A stretch of DNA of 64,000 bases from an uncultured Pseudomonadota bacterium (GTDB lineage Bacteria > Pseudomonadota > Alphaproteobacteria > RF32 > CAG-239), in contig CABUUO010000007.1 in the NCBI GenBank assembly GCA_902494875.1, positions 1 through 64,000 on the forward strand. The letters are read 5' to 3'. Positions within the stretch are counted from its first letter, which is position 1; each line of letters begins with the position of its first letter. The notes under the pieces were generated by a model that was not told the DNA's origin, searched no databases, and saw only the letters and a program-made list of their open reading frames with translations. The position numbers were made by a program, and so were the translations under genes. Positions 26,548 through 35,295 of this stretch are shown here, one piece after another.

Positions 26548-26903
26548 TTTGCCGGACAGGAAATGTCGAAAATATCGTCAATAGATTTATGCAGAAGAAA
26601 AGCCTCCGGCGTATCGGCCAGACGATAATACATCTCCTTGCCGTCCCGTCTGCTGCTGAGCAACCCGGCCTGTTTAAGCAGGCGCAGATGATGGGAAACT
26701 GCCGGAGAACTCATATTCACAGCCACCGCAATGTTGTTGACGCACTCTTCGCAATGGCACAACAGCCACAAAATTTTCAGGCGCGTCGGATCGCTGATTA
26801 GTTGAAATGTGTCGGACACTTTTTCAAAAGCCTTGGCTGCGGGCATTTTTTTCAACATATCTTCAGTATGTTCACAGTGCATGTGTAAATGTTGCTCTTG
26901 CAT
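26538..26903 (-). CDS. ArsR/SmtB-family metal-sensing repressor
   Basis: A 121-residue winged-helix repressor. The N-terminus is rich in His and Cys (HLHMHCEH), and the alpha-3 region carries LLCHCEECV, a metal-binding motif like that of CadC/CmtR sensors. The recognition helix is SSPAVSHHLRLLKQAGL. It should release the operon when Zn, Cd or Pb binds. It is the first gene of the metal resistance set. Confidence 0.88.
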   Translation of the reverse strand: MQEQHLHMHCEHTEDMLKKMPAAKAFEKVSDTFQLISDPTRLKILWLLCHCEECVNNIAVAVNMSSPAVSHHLRLLKQAGLLSSRRDGKEMYYRLADTPEAFLLHKSIDDIFDISCPAKNN

Positions 26904-27279
26904 TAAAACACCTCTTTTTTCTCAATCTATTCATATATCATTAAAAAATCCATAACTTTATCGGATTCTGTCGATGAACCGACAACCAAAAAAATAAAAT
27001 TAGCAAAAACTAATATATTATGCACAAACTGATTTTAAAATTTTATGTCGAGCTAACACGTTGAAATGAATAAATATTATGCCAAGCGCGAATAACTCAA
27101 GATGTTGTATAAAAAAAATCAGTCTATTTTCAGTTGAAAAATTTTTTTTACTATCTACAATAATTTTTAGAAGGAGCAAAGAGGCTATGCAGTCAAAAGG
27201 GTTTTCAATTTTCTTTACTCCATACATTATTGATAACCTTTCCTCTTTGTTCCTTCCCCGCTTTGCAGCAAAAAACATA
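26904..27279. other. AT-rich intergenic stretch
   Basis: About 375 nt of low-GC sequence between the arsR start and the tRNA-Thr promoter. ORFs exist on both strands (up to 99 codons) but they are low-complexity, overlap each other in antisense, and one runs into the tRNA. I see no convincing gene here. The arsR promoter presumably lies near the left end. Confidence 0.5.
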
Positions 27280-27308
27280 TTGACATGGCAAAAGCATTCA
27301 TATATAAA
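27280..27308 (+). promoter_or_regulatory. promoter of tRNA-Thr
   Basis: TTGACA (27280-27285), 17-bp spacer, TATAAA (27303-27308); the expected start is about 7-10 nt later, a few bases before the tRNA. Confidence 0.85.
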
Positions 27309-27323
27309 AATCTCCAATGATAA

Positions 27324-27399
27324 GCCGACATAGCTCAGTTGGTAGAGCTACTGATTTGTAATCAGTGGGTCGGGAGTTCGAGTCTCTCTGTCGGCACCA
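27324..27399 (+). tRNA. tRNA-Thr (anticodon TGT)
   Basis: 76 nt with encoded CCA. Acceptor GCCGACA pairs with TGTCGGC, anticodon arm CTGAT/ATCAG with loop TTTGTAA, and T-arm starting GTTCGAGTCT. Two further copies of its 3' end follow downstream. Confidence 0.97.
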
Positions 27400-27437
27400 T
27401 AAAAAAAACTGCCCTCACGGCGGTTTTTTTTATGGTA
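27400..27437 (+). terminator. terminator of tRNA-Thr
   Basis: ATAAAAAAAACTGCC pairs with GGCGGTTTTTTTTAT directly after the CCA end. It is copied almost exactly at 27832-27868. Confidence 0.85.
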
Positions 27438-27870
27438 TTAACAATAGACCGCTCGAACTCCCGAAAAAGGGAGTTTGACTAGGAGGAGCAGGTCAGACGC
27501 GAGGATGACCGCTCTTGCGACGACGAAGCGGCAACGAGCAAAGCTCTTGCCAGTCTCTCTGTCGGCACCATTAAAACAAAAACGCACCTTTAGGGTGCTT
27601 TTTTTGTTTTAAATGATATCTATTGAAAACTCGAACTTCTGACCCACTTGGGTCGGGGCGAGGAAGAAAGAAACCAACTGTTTGGTTTCTTTCAACGCAG
27701 CTTACGCGTATGTTAGCTTGTGAGCACACTTTTAGTGTTGCGAAGCAAGCGTTACATAGCGGTGACCGAAGCGAGTTAGTATTGCCTTAAAGCAATACTT
27801 ATGAGCAAGAACGAGTCTCTCTGTCGGCACCATAAAAAAACTGCCCTCACGGCGGTTTTTTTATGGTATC
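27438..27870 (+). repeat. two tandem tRNA-tail duplication elements at tRNA-Thr
   Basis: Unit 1 starts with a 13-nt inverted copy of the T-arm (27452-27464 against 27370-27382). It ends with a 20-nt direct copy of the tRNA 3' end (27552-27571) followed by a different terminator. Unit 2 starts with an inverted copy of 20 nt with two mismatches (27629-27648 against 27364-27383). It ends with a direct copy (27812-27870) of about 58 nt that includes both tRNA tail and the original terminator. Several short hairpins lie inside each unit. No ORF is evident. The arrangement suggests two successive insertions at the same tRNA. Confidence 0.75.
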
Positions 27871-27900
27871 AAATGAAAACTTAAATTTCCGAGAAAAGTC

Positions 27901-27932
27901 AAAGCCCCTTTTCCAAGGGGCTTTGTTTTTTT
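27901..27932 (+). terminator. terminator between tRNA-Thr array and hydrolase gene
   Basis: AAAGCCCCTT/AAGGGGCTTT stem with a seven-T run on the plus strand; it may also serve the minus-strand hydrolase gene. Confidence 0.75.
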
Positions 27933-27943
27933 GCACAATTCCG

Positions 27944-29005
27944 TCACTTCAAATTTTCCATGAAAAACGTTTCCAGCTTATCAAACGGAATCTTATCCGT
28001 CTGATCATACAAATCAACATGATTGGCTTCCGGAATAATCATCAGCTCCTTATTATCGCCTTTTAATTTTTTGTAAGCGTCCTCACTAAAATAACGGCTG
28101 TGCGCCTTTTCACCGTGGATCATCAGAACAGCACTTCTGATTTCATTGCTGTAAGACAAAATCGGCATATTCATAAAGGACAGCGCATAGGTCATATTCC
28201 AGCCGGTATTGGAATTCTTAGAACGCTTATGATATCCGCGCGGTGTTTTATAATAGCTCCAATAGTCTTTGACAAACTGAGGCTCCCCGCCGGTCAGTTT
28301 ATCCGGCAGACCGGCTTCCGCCGCATAGGTTCCGTTCTTGAAATCTTCGGTACGCTGGGCATTGAGCTTCTGCTTCAACGCATAACGATCATCTTCTCCC
28401 ATAGCGTCAAAATAACCGTTGGCATTGACCCTGCTCATATCATACATGGTTGAGGTCACGGTCGCTTTGATTCTGGTATCCGCCGCTGCGGCATTAAGGG
28501 CAAAACCGCCGAAACCGCAAATGCCGATAATGCCTATCTTCTCAGGATCGACATCCGGTCGGTTACTCAAAAAATCAACTGCAGCACTGAAATCCTCGGT
28601 ATTAATGTCCGGAGAAGCCACCAAACGCGGTTCTCCGCCGCTTTCTCCCGTATATGACGGATCAAAGGCCAAGGTTATAAACCCCCGCTCAGCCATCGTC
28701 TGCGCATACAAACCGGATGACTGTTCCTTTACCGCTCCAAACGGTCCCGAAACGGCAATAGCCGGGAGTTTTACCGTTCCTTTGTCCTTTGGAAGGTATA
28801 AGTCGCCCGTCAGCTCAATACCGTAACGGTTTTTAAATTTCACCTTTTCAAGGTTGACCTTGTCACTTGGGGCAAACACCTTGTCCCAAGCGCCGTTTTT
28901 TTCCGTATTCATCGTTTCTGCTCCTGAAATGTTCGCGGTTAAAATAAATATTCCGGCCGCAAGGACCCCAACCAGTCCCCTCCGAAATTGGATGATAAAA
29001 TTCAC
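27944..29005 (-). CDS. secreted alpha/beta hydrolase, dienelactone hydrolase-like
   Basis: A 353-residue protein with a signal peptide (to about residue 29, ISGAE). The nucleophile elbow is GICGFGG, with Cys at the nucleophile place as in dienelactone hydrolases. The acid/base His lies in EANHVDLYD near the end. It resembles the YcjY/YafA-type hydrolases often found next to LysR genes. The substrate is unknown. It is divergent from the LysR gene, which probably controls it. Confidence 0.8.
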   Translation of the reverse strand: MNFIIQFRRGLVGVLAAGIFILTANISGAETMNTEKNGAWDKVFAPSDKVNLEKVKFKNRYGIELTGDLYLPKDKGTVKLPAIAVSGPFGAVKEQSSGLYAQTMAERGFITLAFDPSYTGESGGEPRLVASPDINTEDFSAAVDFLSNRPDVDPEKIGIIGICGFGGFALNAAAADTRIKATVTSTMYDMSRVNANGYFDAMGEDDRYALKQKLNAQRTEDFKNGTYAAEAGLPDKLTGGEPQFVKDYWSYYKTPRGYHKRSKNSNTGWNMTYALSFMNMPILSYSNEIRSAVLMIHGEKAHSRYFSEDAYKKLKGDNKELMIIPEANHVDLYDQTDKIPFDKLETFFMENLK

Positions 29006-29137
29006 CTTTTCTCCTCCTCTTTAAGTTTCTGCTTTAAAAATAAAATCGACTTTACAAAATAGCAAATACTTATATTCTATTATATGCTATGCTTAAAAAG
29101 CATATCACTGTCATGTCAAAAGGAGAATAAGTCAGAA

Positions 29138-30028
29138 GTGGAACTCAGAGTATTACGCTACTTTTTAGCCGCGGCTCGCGAAGGAAGTATTACCAAAGCC
29201 GCAGAACTTTTGAATATCACCCAGCCGACATTGTCCCGCCAGATTAAAGATCTGGAAGAAGAACTGGGACAAAAATTATTCATCAGAGGCAGTCATAATG
29301 TCACGCTCACGACTGAGGGAATGGTACTAAGGAAAAGAGCCGAAGAGATTATCGACATGATTGGCAAGACCAAAGCCGAATTCAACGCCTTGCAAAAAAC
29401 TGTTGCCGGCGAGGTTTACATTGGCGGCGGAGAAACCCGCGGCATGCGTCTGATTGCGGAAGTTATTACGGAACTGCGGGAAAGACATCCCGAAATCCAT
29501 TATCACCTGTACAGCGGAAACGCCGAAAACGTCACAGAACGTTTGGACAAAGGCTTGCTTGACTTCGGAATTTTGATTCAGCCGACAGACCTGTCAAAAT
29601 ACGATTCCATAACCCTGCCGGTCAAAGATGTATGGGGCGTTATAATGCCCCAAAACAGCCCTCTGGCCCAAAAAACATCAATAAGCAAAGACGATTTGAC
29701 AACTTTACCTCTGATTTGTTCACAGCAAGCCGTCCGCCGCACTTCAGTTTATAACGAATTTCAGGCCTGGTTTGGGAAAGATTTCGAAAAACTGAACATT
29801 GTGGCAACCTATAATCTCGTTTTTAATGCGGCACTGCTGGCAGAACAAGGAATCGGCTATGTGCTGAGCCTGGACAAACTGATAGATACCAGATGCAGCA
29901 GCCTCTGTTTTCGCCCTTTTGAGCCGCCTTTGGAAGCCGAACTAAACATCGTCTGGAAAAAACATCAGATTTTTTCCCCTGCCGCAAAACTTTTTCTGGA
30001 AACACTGCAAAAAAAGGTCAGCCTGTAG
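29138..30028 (+). CDS. LysR-family transcriptional regulator
   Basis: A 296-residue LysR protein with an N-terminal helix-turn-helix (YFLAAAREGSITKAAELLNITQPTLSRQI) and a periplasmic-binding-like effector domain. I chose a GTG at 29138, where the family normally starts (ELRVLRYFL), over an upstream ATG adding 18 atypical residues; AAAGGAG lies 12 nt ahead. It is divergent from the secreted hydrolase, a typical regulator-target pair. Confidence 0.88.
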   Translation: MELRVLRYFLAAAREGSITKAAELLNITQPTLSRQIKDLEEELGQKLFIRGSHNVTLTTEGMVLRKRAEEIIDMIGKTKAEFNALQKTVAGEVYIGGGETRGMRLIAEVITELRERHPEIHYHLYSGNAENVTERLDKGLLDFGILIQPTDLSKYDSITLPVKDVWGVIMPQNSPLAQKTSISKDDLTTLPLICSQQAVRRTSVYNEFQAWFGKDFEKLNIVATYNLVFNAALLAEQGIGYVLSLDKLIDTRCSSLCFRPFEPPLEAELNIVWKKHQIFSPAAKLFLETLQKKVSL

Positions 30029-30039
30029 GAAAATATTGC

Positions 30040-31284
30040 TTACCGCGGCAAAAACACCTCAAACGTCGAACCGGCGCCAACCGCGCTTTTGACGTCTATC
30101 CGTCCCCCGTGTAATTCGACAATCATCTTGGCCAGGCACAATCCCAACCCCAGCCCTTTAGCATTTCGGGCTTGATCCGCCCGCCAGAAGCGCTCAAAAA
30201 TATGAGGCAGATCACGGGCGTTTATCCCGATCCCGTTATCCGTTACGCTGATTTTCACCCGTTTGCCGTCCATCGCAACGGTTATGGCGATTTTTTTCTC
30301 ATCGGGCGTATATTTGAGAGCATTGTCCAACAAAATATACATCAATTGCCGTACCATTCCCTGATCGGCATAAAGCTCCGCCTTTTGCGCCGATACTTCT
30401 ATCGGTTTTCCGGAACACAGATGTGAAATCGATTGCGCACAATCTGACGCCAGCCGGCCGGCATCGAATTTTTCTTTGCGAAGCACAACCTTTTCATTAT
30501 CATAACGCGCAATTGCCAACAAACTGTCAATCAAATCGTTTAACTGCAAAATCTGTTTTTTTATATTGCCTATGATTTCTTTTTTACGGGGTTTATATTC
30601 CAACAGTTCCGTATAAGAAAGCAAAATACTCAGCGGCGTACGCAGCTCATGTGCGGCATCGGAAACAAACTGTTTTTGCTTTTGATACATAATTTCGATA
30701 TATTTGATCGAGCGCGCCGCCAGCAGCCGTCCGACAAGATAAGACAACGCAACCAGCACCGAAACGGCGCTCAGGGCTATCTGTATGTAGGCTTTGGTGT
30801 TTTTTCTCACCGGCGTATAGTTGGCCAGCACAAAAACGCTGCCTTTCGCGCCGGAAGCAAATGTCACGTCTCTTTTCAACACGCTGAAATACCATTTCTT
30901 TTTATCATGTTTGACGTTTTCATGATAGATTTTTTCCGCGGCATAAGACTTCTCCGTCAGCCGTCTGCGCAGTTCTCCCGCAATAAAATCGTTCGATGGT
31001 TCTTCCGCCCGCACCAATATTCCGTCGACAAACCAATAAGTAAAATTATGCAGCGAATTTATGTCCGAGGCCACTTTATGCATTTCGGGTCCGGCCCCCG
31101 GTTTTCTGGCAAATTGTCCGGCTTCCCAGACTTCCTCGGACAAATAATCCTTCAGGCTGTCTTCCATCAGCTTCAAACCGCTGTGTCGGTAGGCGACATA
31201 GCTTCCGCCGAAACAAAACAAAAGGATGGCGGCAATGACCGTGGTATATCTGACAATAAGTTTTCGGTGTATTTCTTCAATCAT
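30040..31284 (-). CDS. sensor histidine kinase of an OmpR-type two-component system
   Basis: A 414-residue membrane kinase. Helix 1 is at about 15-32, a periplasmic sensor region of about 130 residues follows, then helix 2 (about 165-185). The HisKA box has the phospho-His in HELRTPLS, and the ATPase has LDNALKYTP, DNGIGI and GLGLGLCLAK. It overlaps its response regulator by 8 nt. Its neighbours eptA and a beta-lactamase suggest that it senses envelope stress such as cationic peptides. Confidence 0.93.
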   Translation of the reverse strand: MIEEIHRKLIVRYTTVIAAILLFCFGGSYVAYRHSGLKLMEDSLKDYLSEEVWEAGQFARKPGAGPEMHKVASDINSLHNFTYWFVDGILVRAEEPSNDFIAGELRRRLTEKSYAAEKIYHENVKHDKKKWYFSVLKRDVTFASGAKGSVFVLANYTPVRKNTKAYIQIALSAVSVLVALSYLVGRLLAARSIKYIEIMYQKQKQFVSDAAHELRTPLSILLSYTELLEYKPRKKEIIGNIKKQILQLNDLIDSLLAIARYDNEKVVLRKEKFDAGRLASDCAQSISHLCSGKPIEVSAQKAELYADQGMVRQLMYILLDNALKYTPDEKKIAITVAMDGKRVKISVTDNGIGINARDLPHIFERFWRADQARNAKGLGLGLCLAKMIVELHGGRIDVKSAVGAGSTFEVFLPR

Positions 31285-31972
31285 GGTCTTCTATTTCCAT
31301 AACATAGCCAATGTTTTTTACCAGTTTTATCTTCACCTGGGGCAGCGCTTCCTTCAGCTTTTTGCGCAGACTGTAAATATGCGAGTCCAGACTTTCCATA
31401 TTGGTGTCCATTTTGTCTTCCCAGACTTTTTCAAAAATCGTTTCCCGCGGCAAAACCTGATTCAGATTGACAAACAACAGTTCAAACAGCGCAAACTCCT
31501 TCCGCCGCAAAGAAATATTGCGGTCCTGATACGACACGACATTCAGGTTCCGGTTAATCACAATTGAATCCTGAACATAAATCTTATCGACAAATGGCTT
31601 GTTTTTGCGGCGGCAGACTGCCCGGATTCGCGCAACAAGCTCCTTTATCTGAAAAGGCTTGATCACATAGTCGTCGGCTCCCTGGTCCAAAGCCCTGATA
31701 CAATCCTCAACCTCGCCTTTGGCCGTAACAAAAATGACGCCGCCCTGAAAACGGTATTTTCGACGCAGAACCTGACACAGTTCCAGCCCGCTCAGCCCCG
31801 GCAGCATCCAGTCCAGCAGCACGACGTCATAACTGCCGATAAGCGCCGACTGAAAATATTCTTCGGCCTCGCCGCCGTCATGCGCCCAATCGACCGCGCA
31901 TTTTTCCAACCGCAGCAGTTCCGCGGTAACCTCTCCAAGCTTTATATCATCTTCCACCAGCAGTATTTTCAT
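31277..31972 (-). CDS. OmpR/PhoB-family response regulator
   Basis: A 231-residue regulator. The receiver has acidic pair EDD, phospho-Asp in VLLDWMLPG and Lys in VIKPF. The C-terminal winged helix ends in SLDSHIYSLRKKLK and the YVME turn. It is cotranscribed with the kinase. A 6-5-6 direct repeat in the intergenic region toward the lipid kinase-eptA-bla genes is a probable binding site. Confidence 0.94.
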   Translation of the reverse strand: MKILLVEDDIKLGEVTAELLRLEKCAVDWAHDGGEAEEYFQSALIGSYDVVLLDWMLPGLSGLELCQVLRRKYRFQGGVIFVTAKGEVEDCIRALDQGADDYVIKPFQIKELVARIRAVCRRKNKPFVDKIYVQDSIVINRNLNVVSYQDRNISLRRKEFALFELLFVNLNQVLPRETIFEKVWEDKMDTNMESLDSHIYSLRKKLKEALPQVKIKLVKNIGYVMEIEDHD

Positions 31973-32044
31973 TCACGCCTCGCAATTTTCTCAAAAAATA
32001 TACATCGGTCCCGTTTTTTGTAAACAAATTAATTTTTGAAAAAA

Positions 32045-32075
32045 TTTCAGATTAATTTCAGTTTGGTTCTATACA
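32045..32075 (+). promoter_or_regulatory. direct-repeat operator ahead of lipid kinase-eptA-bla
   Basis: TTTCAG (32045-32050) and TTTCAG (32056-32061) are exact repeats with an 11-bp period, the spacing used by OmpR/PmrA-type regulators. A -10-like TATACA follows at 32070-32075 and no good -35 is present, as expected for an activated promoter. Confidence 0.55.
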
Positions 32076-32112
32076 GCTGGATAAGAAAAATTTAACTTGA
32101 GGACATACCTTT

Positions 32113-32727
32113 ATGATTTTAACCTTATCCAAATCTCTGAAAACCGAATTATACCGCAAAGCGGTCCATCTCAGTTCTTTATGGATGCCGATGTTCATCT
32201 GCCTGGCCGGAAGCAATTGGAGCGCGCTCGTATTTTTCCTCCTGCTGACAGCCGATCTGATTATAGAATATGCCGCCTATAAAAAAACGGCGTTTTGGGG
32301 AAGTTTGTTCCGCCGAATGTTCATCAAAACCCTGCGGAGCAAAGAAATCAGCAAAAACAGGTTCACGCCCAGCGGTTCGGTTTACATTTTGTTATCCGCT
32401 CTCATTTGTTCAGTTTGCTTTCCCGCGCACACGGCCGCCGTCTCCATGGCTGTCATGCTGGTTGCCGACAGCGCCGCCGCGCTGTGCGGAAAGCTTTTCG
32501 GACGCATCCGTTATCGCAACGGCAAATCCTTTGAAGGAACTCTGGCCTTTTCGGCCGCCGCCGTTGCCGTCATCTGGCTCTCGTCGGCTCCGGTTTCTCC
32601 TGTATATGCGGTTTTGGCCGCTCTTGCCGCCTCGGCCGCTGAATTTTACGAAAAAAGCCTCAAAATGGACGATAACCTGACCATTCCGCTGATTACCGGC
32701 TTTATCCTGAACTTCTGCACCTTATAG
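32113..32727 (+). CDS. CTP-dependent lipid/polyprenol kinase-like membrane protein
   Basis: A 204-residue membrane protein with about six helices. ADSAAALCGKLFG followed by GKSFEGTLA is the signature of the dolichol kinase / DGK1 / phytol kinase family, often misnamed phosphatidate cytidylyltransferase. It probably phosphorylates undecaprenol or diacylglycerol, recycling the diacylglycerol that EptA releases when it takes phosphoethanolamine from phosphatidylethanolamine. It is the first gene of the unit, 9 nt before eptA. Confidence 0.75.
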   Translation: MILTLSKSLKTELYRKAVHLSSLWMPMFICLAGSNWSALVFFLLLTADLIIEYAAYKKTAFWGSLFRRMFIKTLRSKEISKNRFTPSGSVYILLSALICSVCFPAHTAAVSMAVMLVADSAAALCGKLFGRIRYRNGKSFEGTLAFSAAAVAVIWLSSAPVSPVYAVLAALAASAAEFYEKSLKMDDNLTIPLITGFILNFCTL

Positions 32728-32736
32728 AGAACCGTC

Positions 32737-34347
32737 ATGAAAAAAATATTTCATATCAATTCCATAACCTTCATCACTCTTGTCAGCCTCTATTTTTCCT
32801 TCGGCCTCAACATCTCGTTCTGGCAGTTGGTGTTTTCCAAAGTCAGCCCTGACAATTTTAACACGATTGTCTTTGCCTGCTCGCTGCCCTTTTTCATTTT
32901 CATTCCGCTGTTTATGTTTTTCTGCCTGCTGGTTGTTCCCGTCATCGGCCGCCCCTTGGTCGCAATTCTTCTGCTTCTCTCGGCCACTGCCGATTATGCC
33001 ATGTCAAACCTCAACGTCATCATTGATTCGGACATGATTCGCAACTTTGCCGAAACCAATCTGCGCGAAGCGGCCGACTTTATCACAGTGAAAGCACTCG
33101 TCTGCATTTTCGTAATGGGAATCATTCCGGCCGCTCTGGTGCTCCTGACCGACATCAAGTTCGCCCCCTTTGTCAAAGAAACGGCCAGACGTCTCTTGCT
33201 GTGCCTTGCCATGCTGCTGGTTCTGGGCGCGTTTGCCTTTACTTTCTATAAAGAATATGCGTCTTTCGGACGCAACAATTCTCAGGCACGAAAATATATC
33301 AATACCTTCAACTATATTTATGCCATCGGCCGCTACCAACAGAAAAGACTCAATGCCGAACGCCGTTTTGTTGTTCTTGACGCCGCGCCCGCGTTAAACA
33401 AAGTTCCCGGCAGCCGGCCGAAATTGCTGGTTTTGGCGGTCGGAGAAACCGCGCGCGCCAAAAACTTTTCCTTATACGGCTATGAACGCCGAACCAATCC
33501 TTTGCTGGAAAAACAGGACATAATCGTTTTTTCAAACGTGTCGTCCTGCGGAACCGCCACCGCCGTTTCTCTGCCCTGTATGTTCTCAGCGGACGGACGC
33601 CAGGACTTTGACACCGACAAAGCCCGGCATACTCAAAACCTGCTTGATATCGCCTTGGCTGCCGGTTATAAAGTTTCTTGGAAAGACAACGACGACGGCT
33701 GCAAGGGAGTCTGCAGCCGGATTGAAACCGTCGATGCCAAAGACGGCAACAAACAGCCGGAATGTTTCGGCAGCTACTGTCATGATGAAATCCTGCTCGA
33801 CGGTCTGGAACAGAAAATACAAAATCTGACGCAAGACACGGTTATCGTGCTGCACATGATGGGAAGCCACGGCCCCACCTACCACAAACGCTATCCCGAC
33901 AGGTTCAGGCATTTTCTCCCGGCCTGCGACACCGCCGACCTGCAAAACTGTTCCCGCCGTCAGATAACAAACACTTACGACAACACAATCCTCTATACCG
34001 ACTATGTTTTGTCCTCCGTAATTGACATTCTCAAAAAAAACCGAAACATTGAAAGCGGTATGCTATATGTTTCCGACCACGGAGAATCTTTAGGCGAAAA
34101 CAACCTTTATTTACACGGTCTGCCTTACGCCGTCGCACCCAAAGAACAAAAGGAAGTCCCGATGATTTTATGGCTCTCGCCGCTCATGCGGGAAAAACTG
34201 GACGTCAGGTGCCTGCGCCGGAAAGCTGCCGCAAATTCCTACTCGCATGACAACTATTTTCATTCGGTCCTGAGGCTTCTGAACATTGCCACTCCGGTTT
34301 ACAGGCCGCAGTTGGACATATTTGAAGACTGCACCGGAGAAAAATAA
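32737..34347 (+). CDS. eptA: lipid A phosphoethanolamine transferase (EptA/MCR family)
   Basis: A 536-residue inner-membrane enzyme with five N-terminal helices and a periplasmic alkaline-phosphatase-like domain. The catalytic pieces are VGETARAKNFSLYGYERRTNP (metal Glu) and SCGTATAVSLPCMFS (Thr nucleophile), with MMGSHGPTYHKRYP and VSDHGESLGE later. It adds phosphoethanolamine to lipid A and lowers affinity for polymyxins and host peptides. It is preceded by a lipid kinase and followed by a beta-lactamase. Confidence 0.92.
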   Translation: MKKIFHINSITFITLVSLYFSFGLNISFWQLVFSKVSPDNFNTIVFACSLPFFIFIPLFMFFCLLVVPVIGRPLVAILLLLSATADYAMSNLNVIIDSDMIRNFAETNLREAADFITVKALVCIFVMGIIPAALVLLTDIKFAPFVKETARRLLLCLAMLLVLGAFAFTFYKEYASFGRNNSQARKYINTFNYIYAIGRYQQKRLNAERRFVVLDAAPALNKVPGSRPKLLVLAVGETARAKNFSLYGYERRTNPLLEKQDIIVFSNVSSCGTATAVSLPCMFSADGRQDFDTDKARHTQNLLDIALAAGYKVSWKDNDDGCKGVCSRIETVDAKDGNKQPECFGSYCHDEILLDGLEQKIQNLTQDTVIVLHMMGSHGPTYHKRYPDRFRHFLPACDTADLQNCSRRQITNTYDNTILYTDYVLSSVIDILKKNRNIESGMLYVSDHGESLGENNLYLHGLPYAVAPKEQKEVPMILWLSPLMREKLDVRCLRRKAAANSYSHDNYFHSVLRLLNIATPVYRPQLDIFEDCTGEK

Positions 34348-34407
34348 ATTCCTTTACTTTTACCGGCAAACACTTATAAAATTGCCGTCATTATCAAAAC
34401 ATTGCGA

Positions 34408-35295
34408 ATGGATATGAATAAAAAGCTTTTAACTCTGCTCTGCCTGATGGCTGTTTTTGCAATCATCCTCTTCCGGTTTTATCCCGATTCTTTGACCCGG
34501 AAACTCAAACGCCTTGCCGACAATTCCCAAGCCCGGATAAGCGTTGCCGTCATCCGAGGTGAACAAAACTGGAGCATTGAACAGGAAAGCCGACCGCTGC
34601 TGAGCGTGTTTAAATTTCCCATAGCCCTCTGTACGTTACGCGCATTGGAAAACGCAGACGCCGTTTTAGACACGCCGCTTCGCATCTCTGGCGAAATGCT
34701 CAATTTCAATACTTGGAGCCCGATGCTGAAAAAACATCCGCATCCGCCTTTCTCGATCACCGTCGCCGATTTACTGCGCTATATGGTTTCGGAAAGCGAC
34801 AATAACGCCGCCGACATTCTTCTGGCCTACGGTGGCGGCATCCCGGCTCTGAACCGTTGCCTTGCCGAAGCCGGTTTCTCCGGCATCAGCATAAATGTCA
34901 ACGAAAAAACCATGAACGAAAACATTAAAACCCAATATCAAAATACGGCCCGCCCTTCCGACATTGTCAGGCTCATTAAATATGCGCGCGAAAGCAATTT
35001 TCTTTCGGCTCAGTCCCGCCGCTTTCTCGACCAGATTATGCTCGAAACCGCCACCGGCGCCGACAAACTCAAAGCGGGACTGCCGCCGCAAACGCCGCTC
35101 GGACACAAAACCGGTTCCTCGTCCCGTCTGCCGGACGGCCTCAAAATCGCCGACAACGATGCGGGCTTTGTCCGACTTCCCGACGGCAGTTTCTACTATA
35201 TTGCCGTGTTTGTATCCGATTCCCGATTATCCGACGCCGAAAACGCTGCCATAATTGCCGATATATCGCGCACCGTTTATGACAGCTTCAAATAG
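34408..35295 (+). CDS. class A beta-lactamase (subclass A2-like)
   Basis: A 295-residue serine beta-lactamase with all catalytic motifs: SVFK (Ser70-Lys73), SDN in VSESDNNAAD (130-132), an omega-loop Glu in NEKTMNEN (Glu166 region), and HKTGSS (234-236). The QYQN after the omega loop is shared with the CfxA/PER/VEB group. The N-terminus is one hydrophobic segment without an obvious cleavage site, so it may stay membrane anchored. An upstream in-frame TTG gives two more residues. It probably resists penicillins or cephalosporins; the spectrum cannot be read from sequence. Confidence 0.92.
   Translation: MDMNKKLLTLLCLMAVFAIILFRFYPDSLTRKLKRLADNSQARISVAVIRGEQNWSIEQESRPLLSVFKFPIALCTLRALENADAVLDTPLRISGEMLNFNTWSPMLKKHPHPPFSITVADLLRYMVSESDNNAADILLAYGGGIPALNRCLAEAGFSGISINVNEKTMNENIKTQYQNTARPSDIVRLIKYARESNFLSAQSRRFLDQIMLETATGADKLKAGLPPQTPLGHKTGSSSRLPDGLKIADNDAGFVRLPDGSFYYIAVFVSDSRLSDAENAAIIADISRTVYDSFK

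Noticed and set aside
27018..27333. ORFs on both strands in the AT-rich stretch before tRNA-Thr
   Set aside because: They overlap each other in antisense, have low complexity, and the plus-strand one ends inside the tRNA. A ribosome-like site before 27187 is suggestive but not enough.
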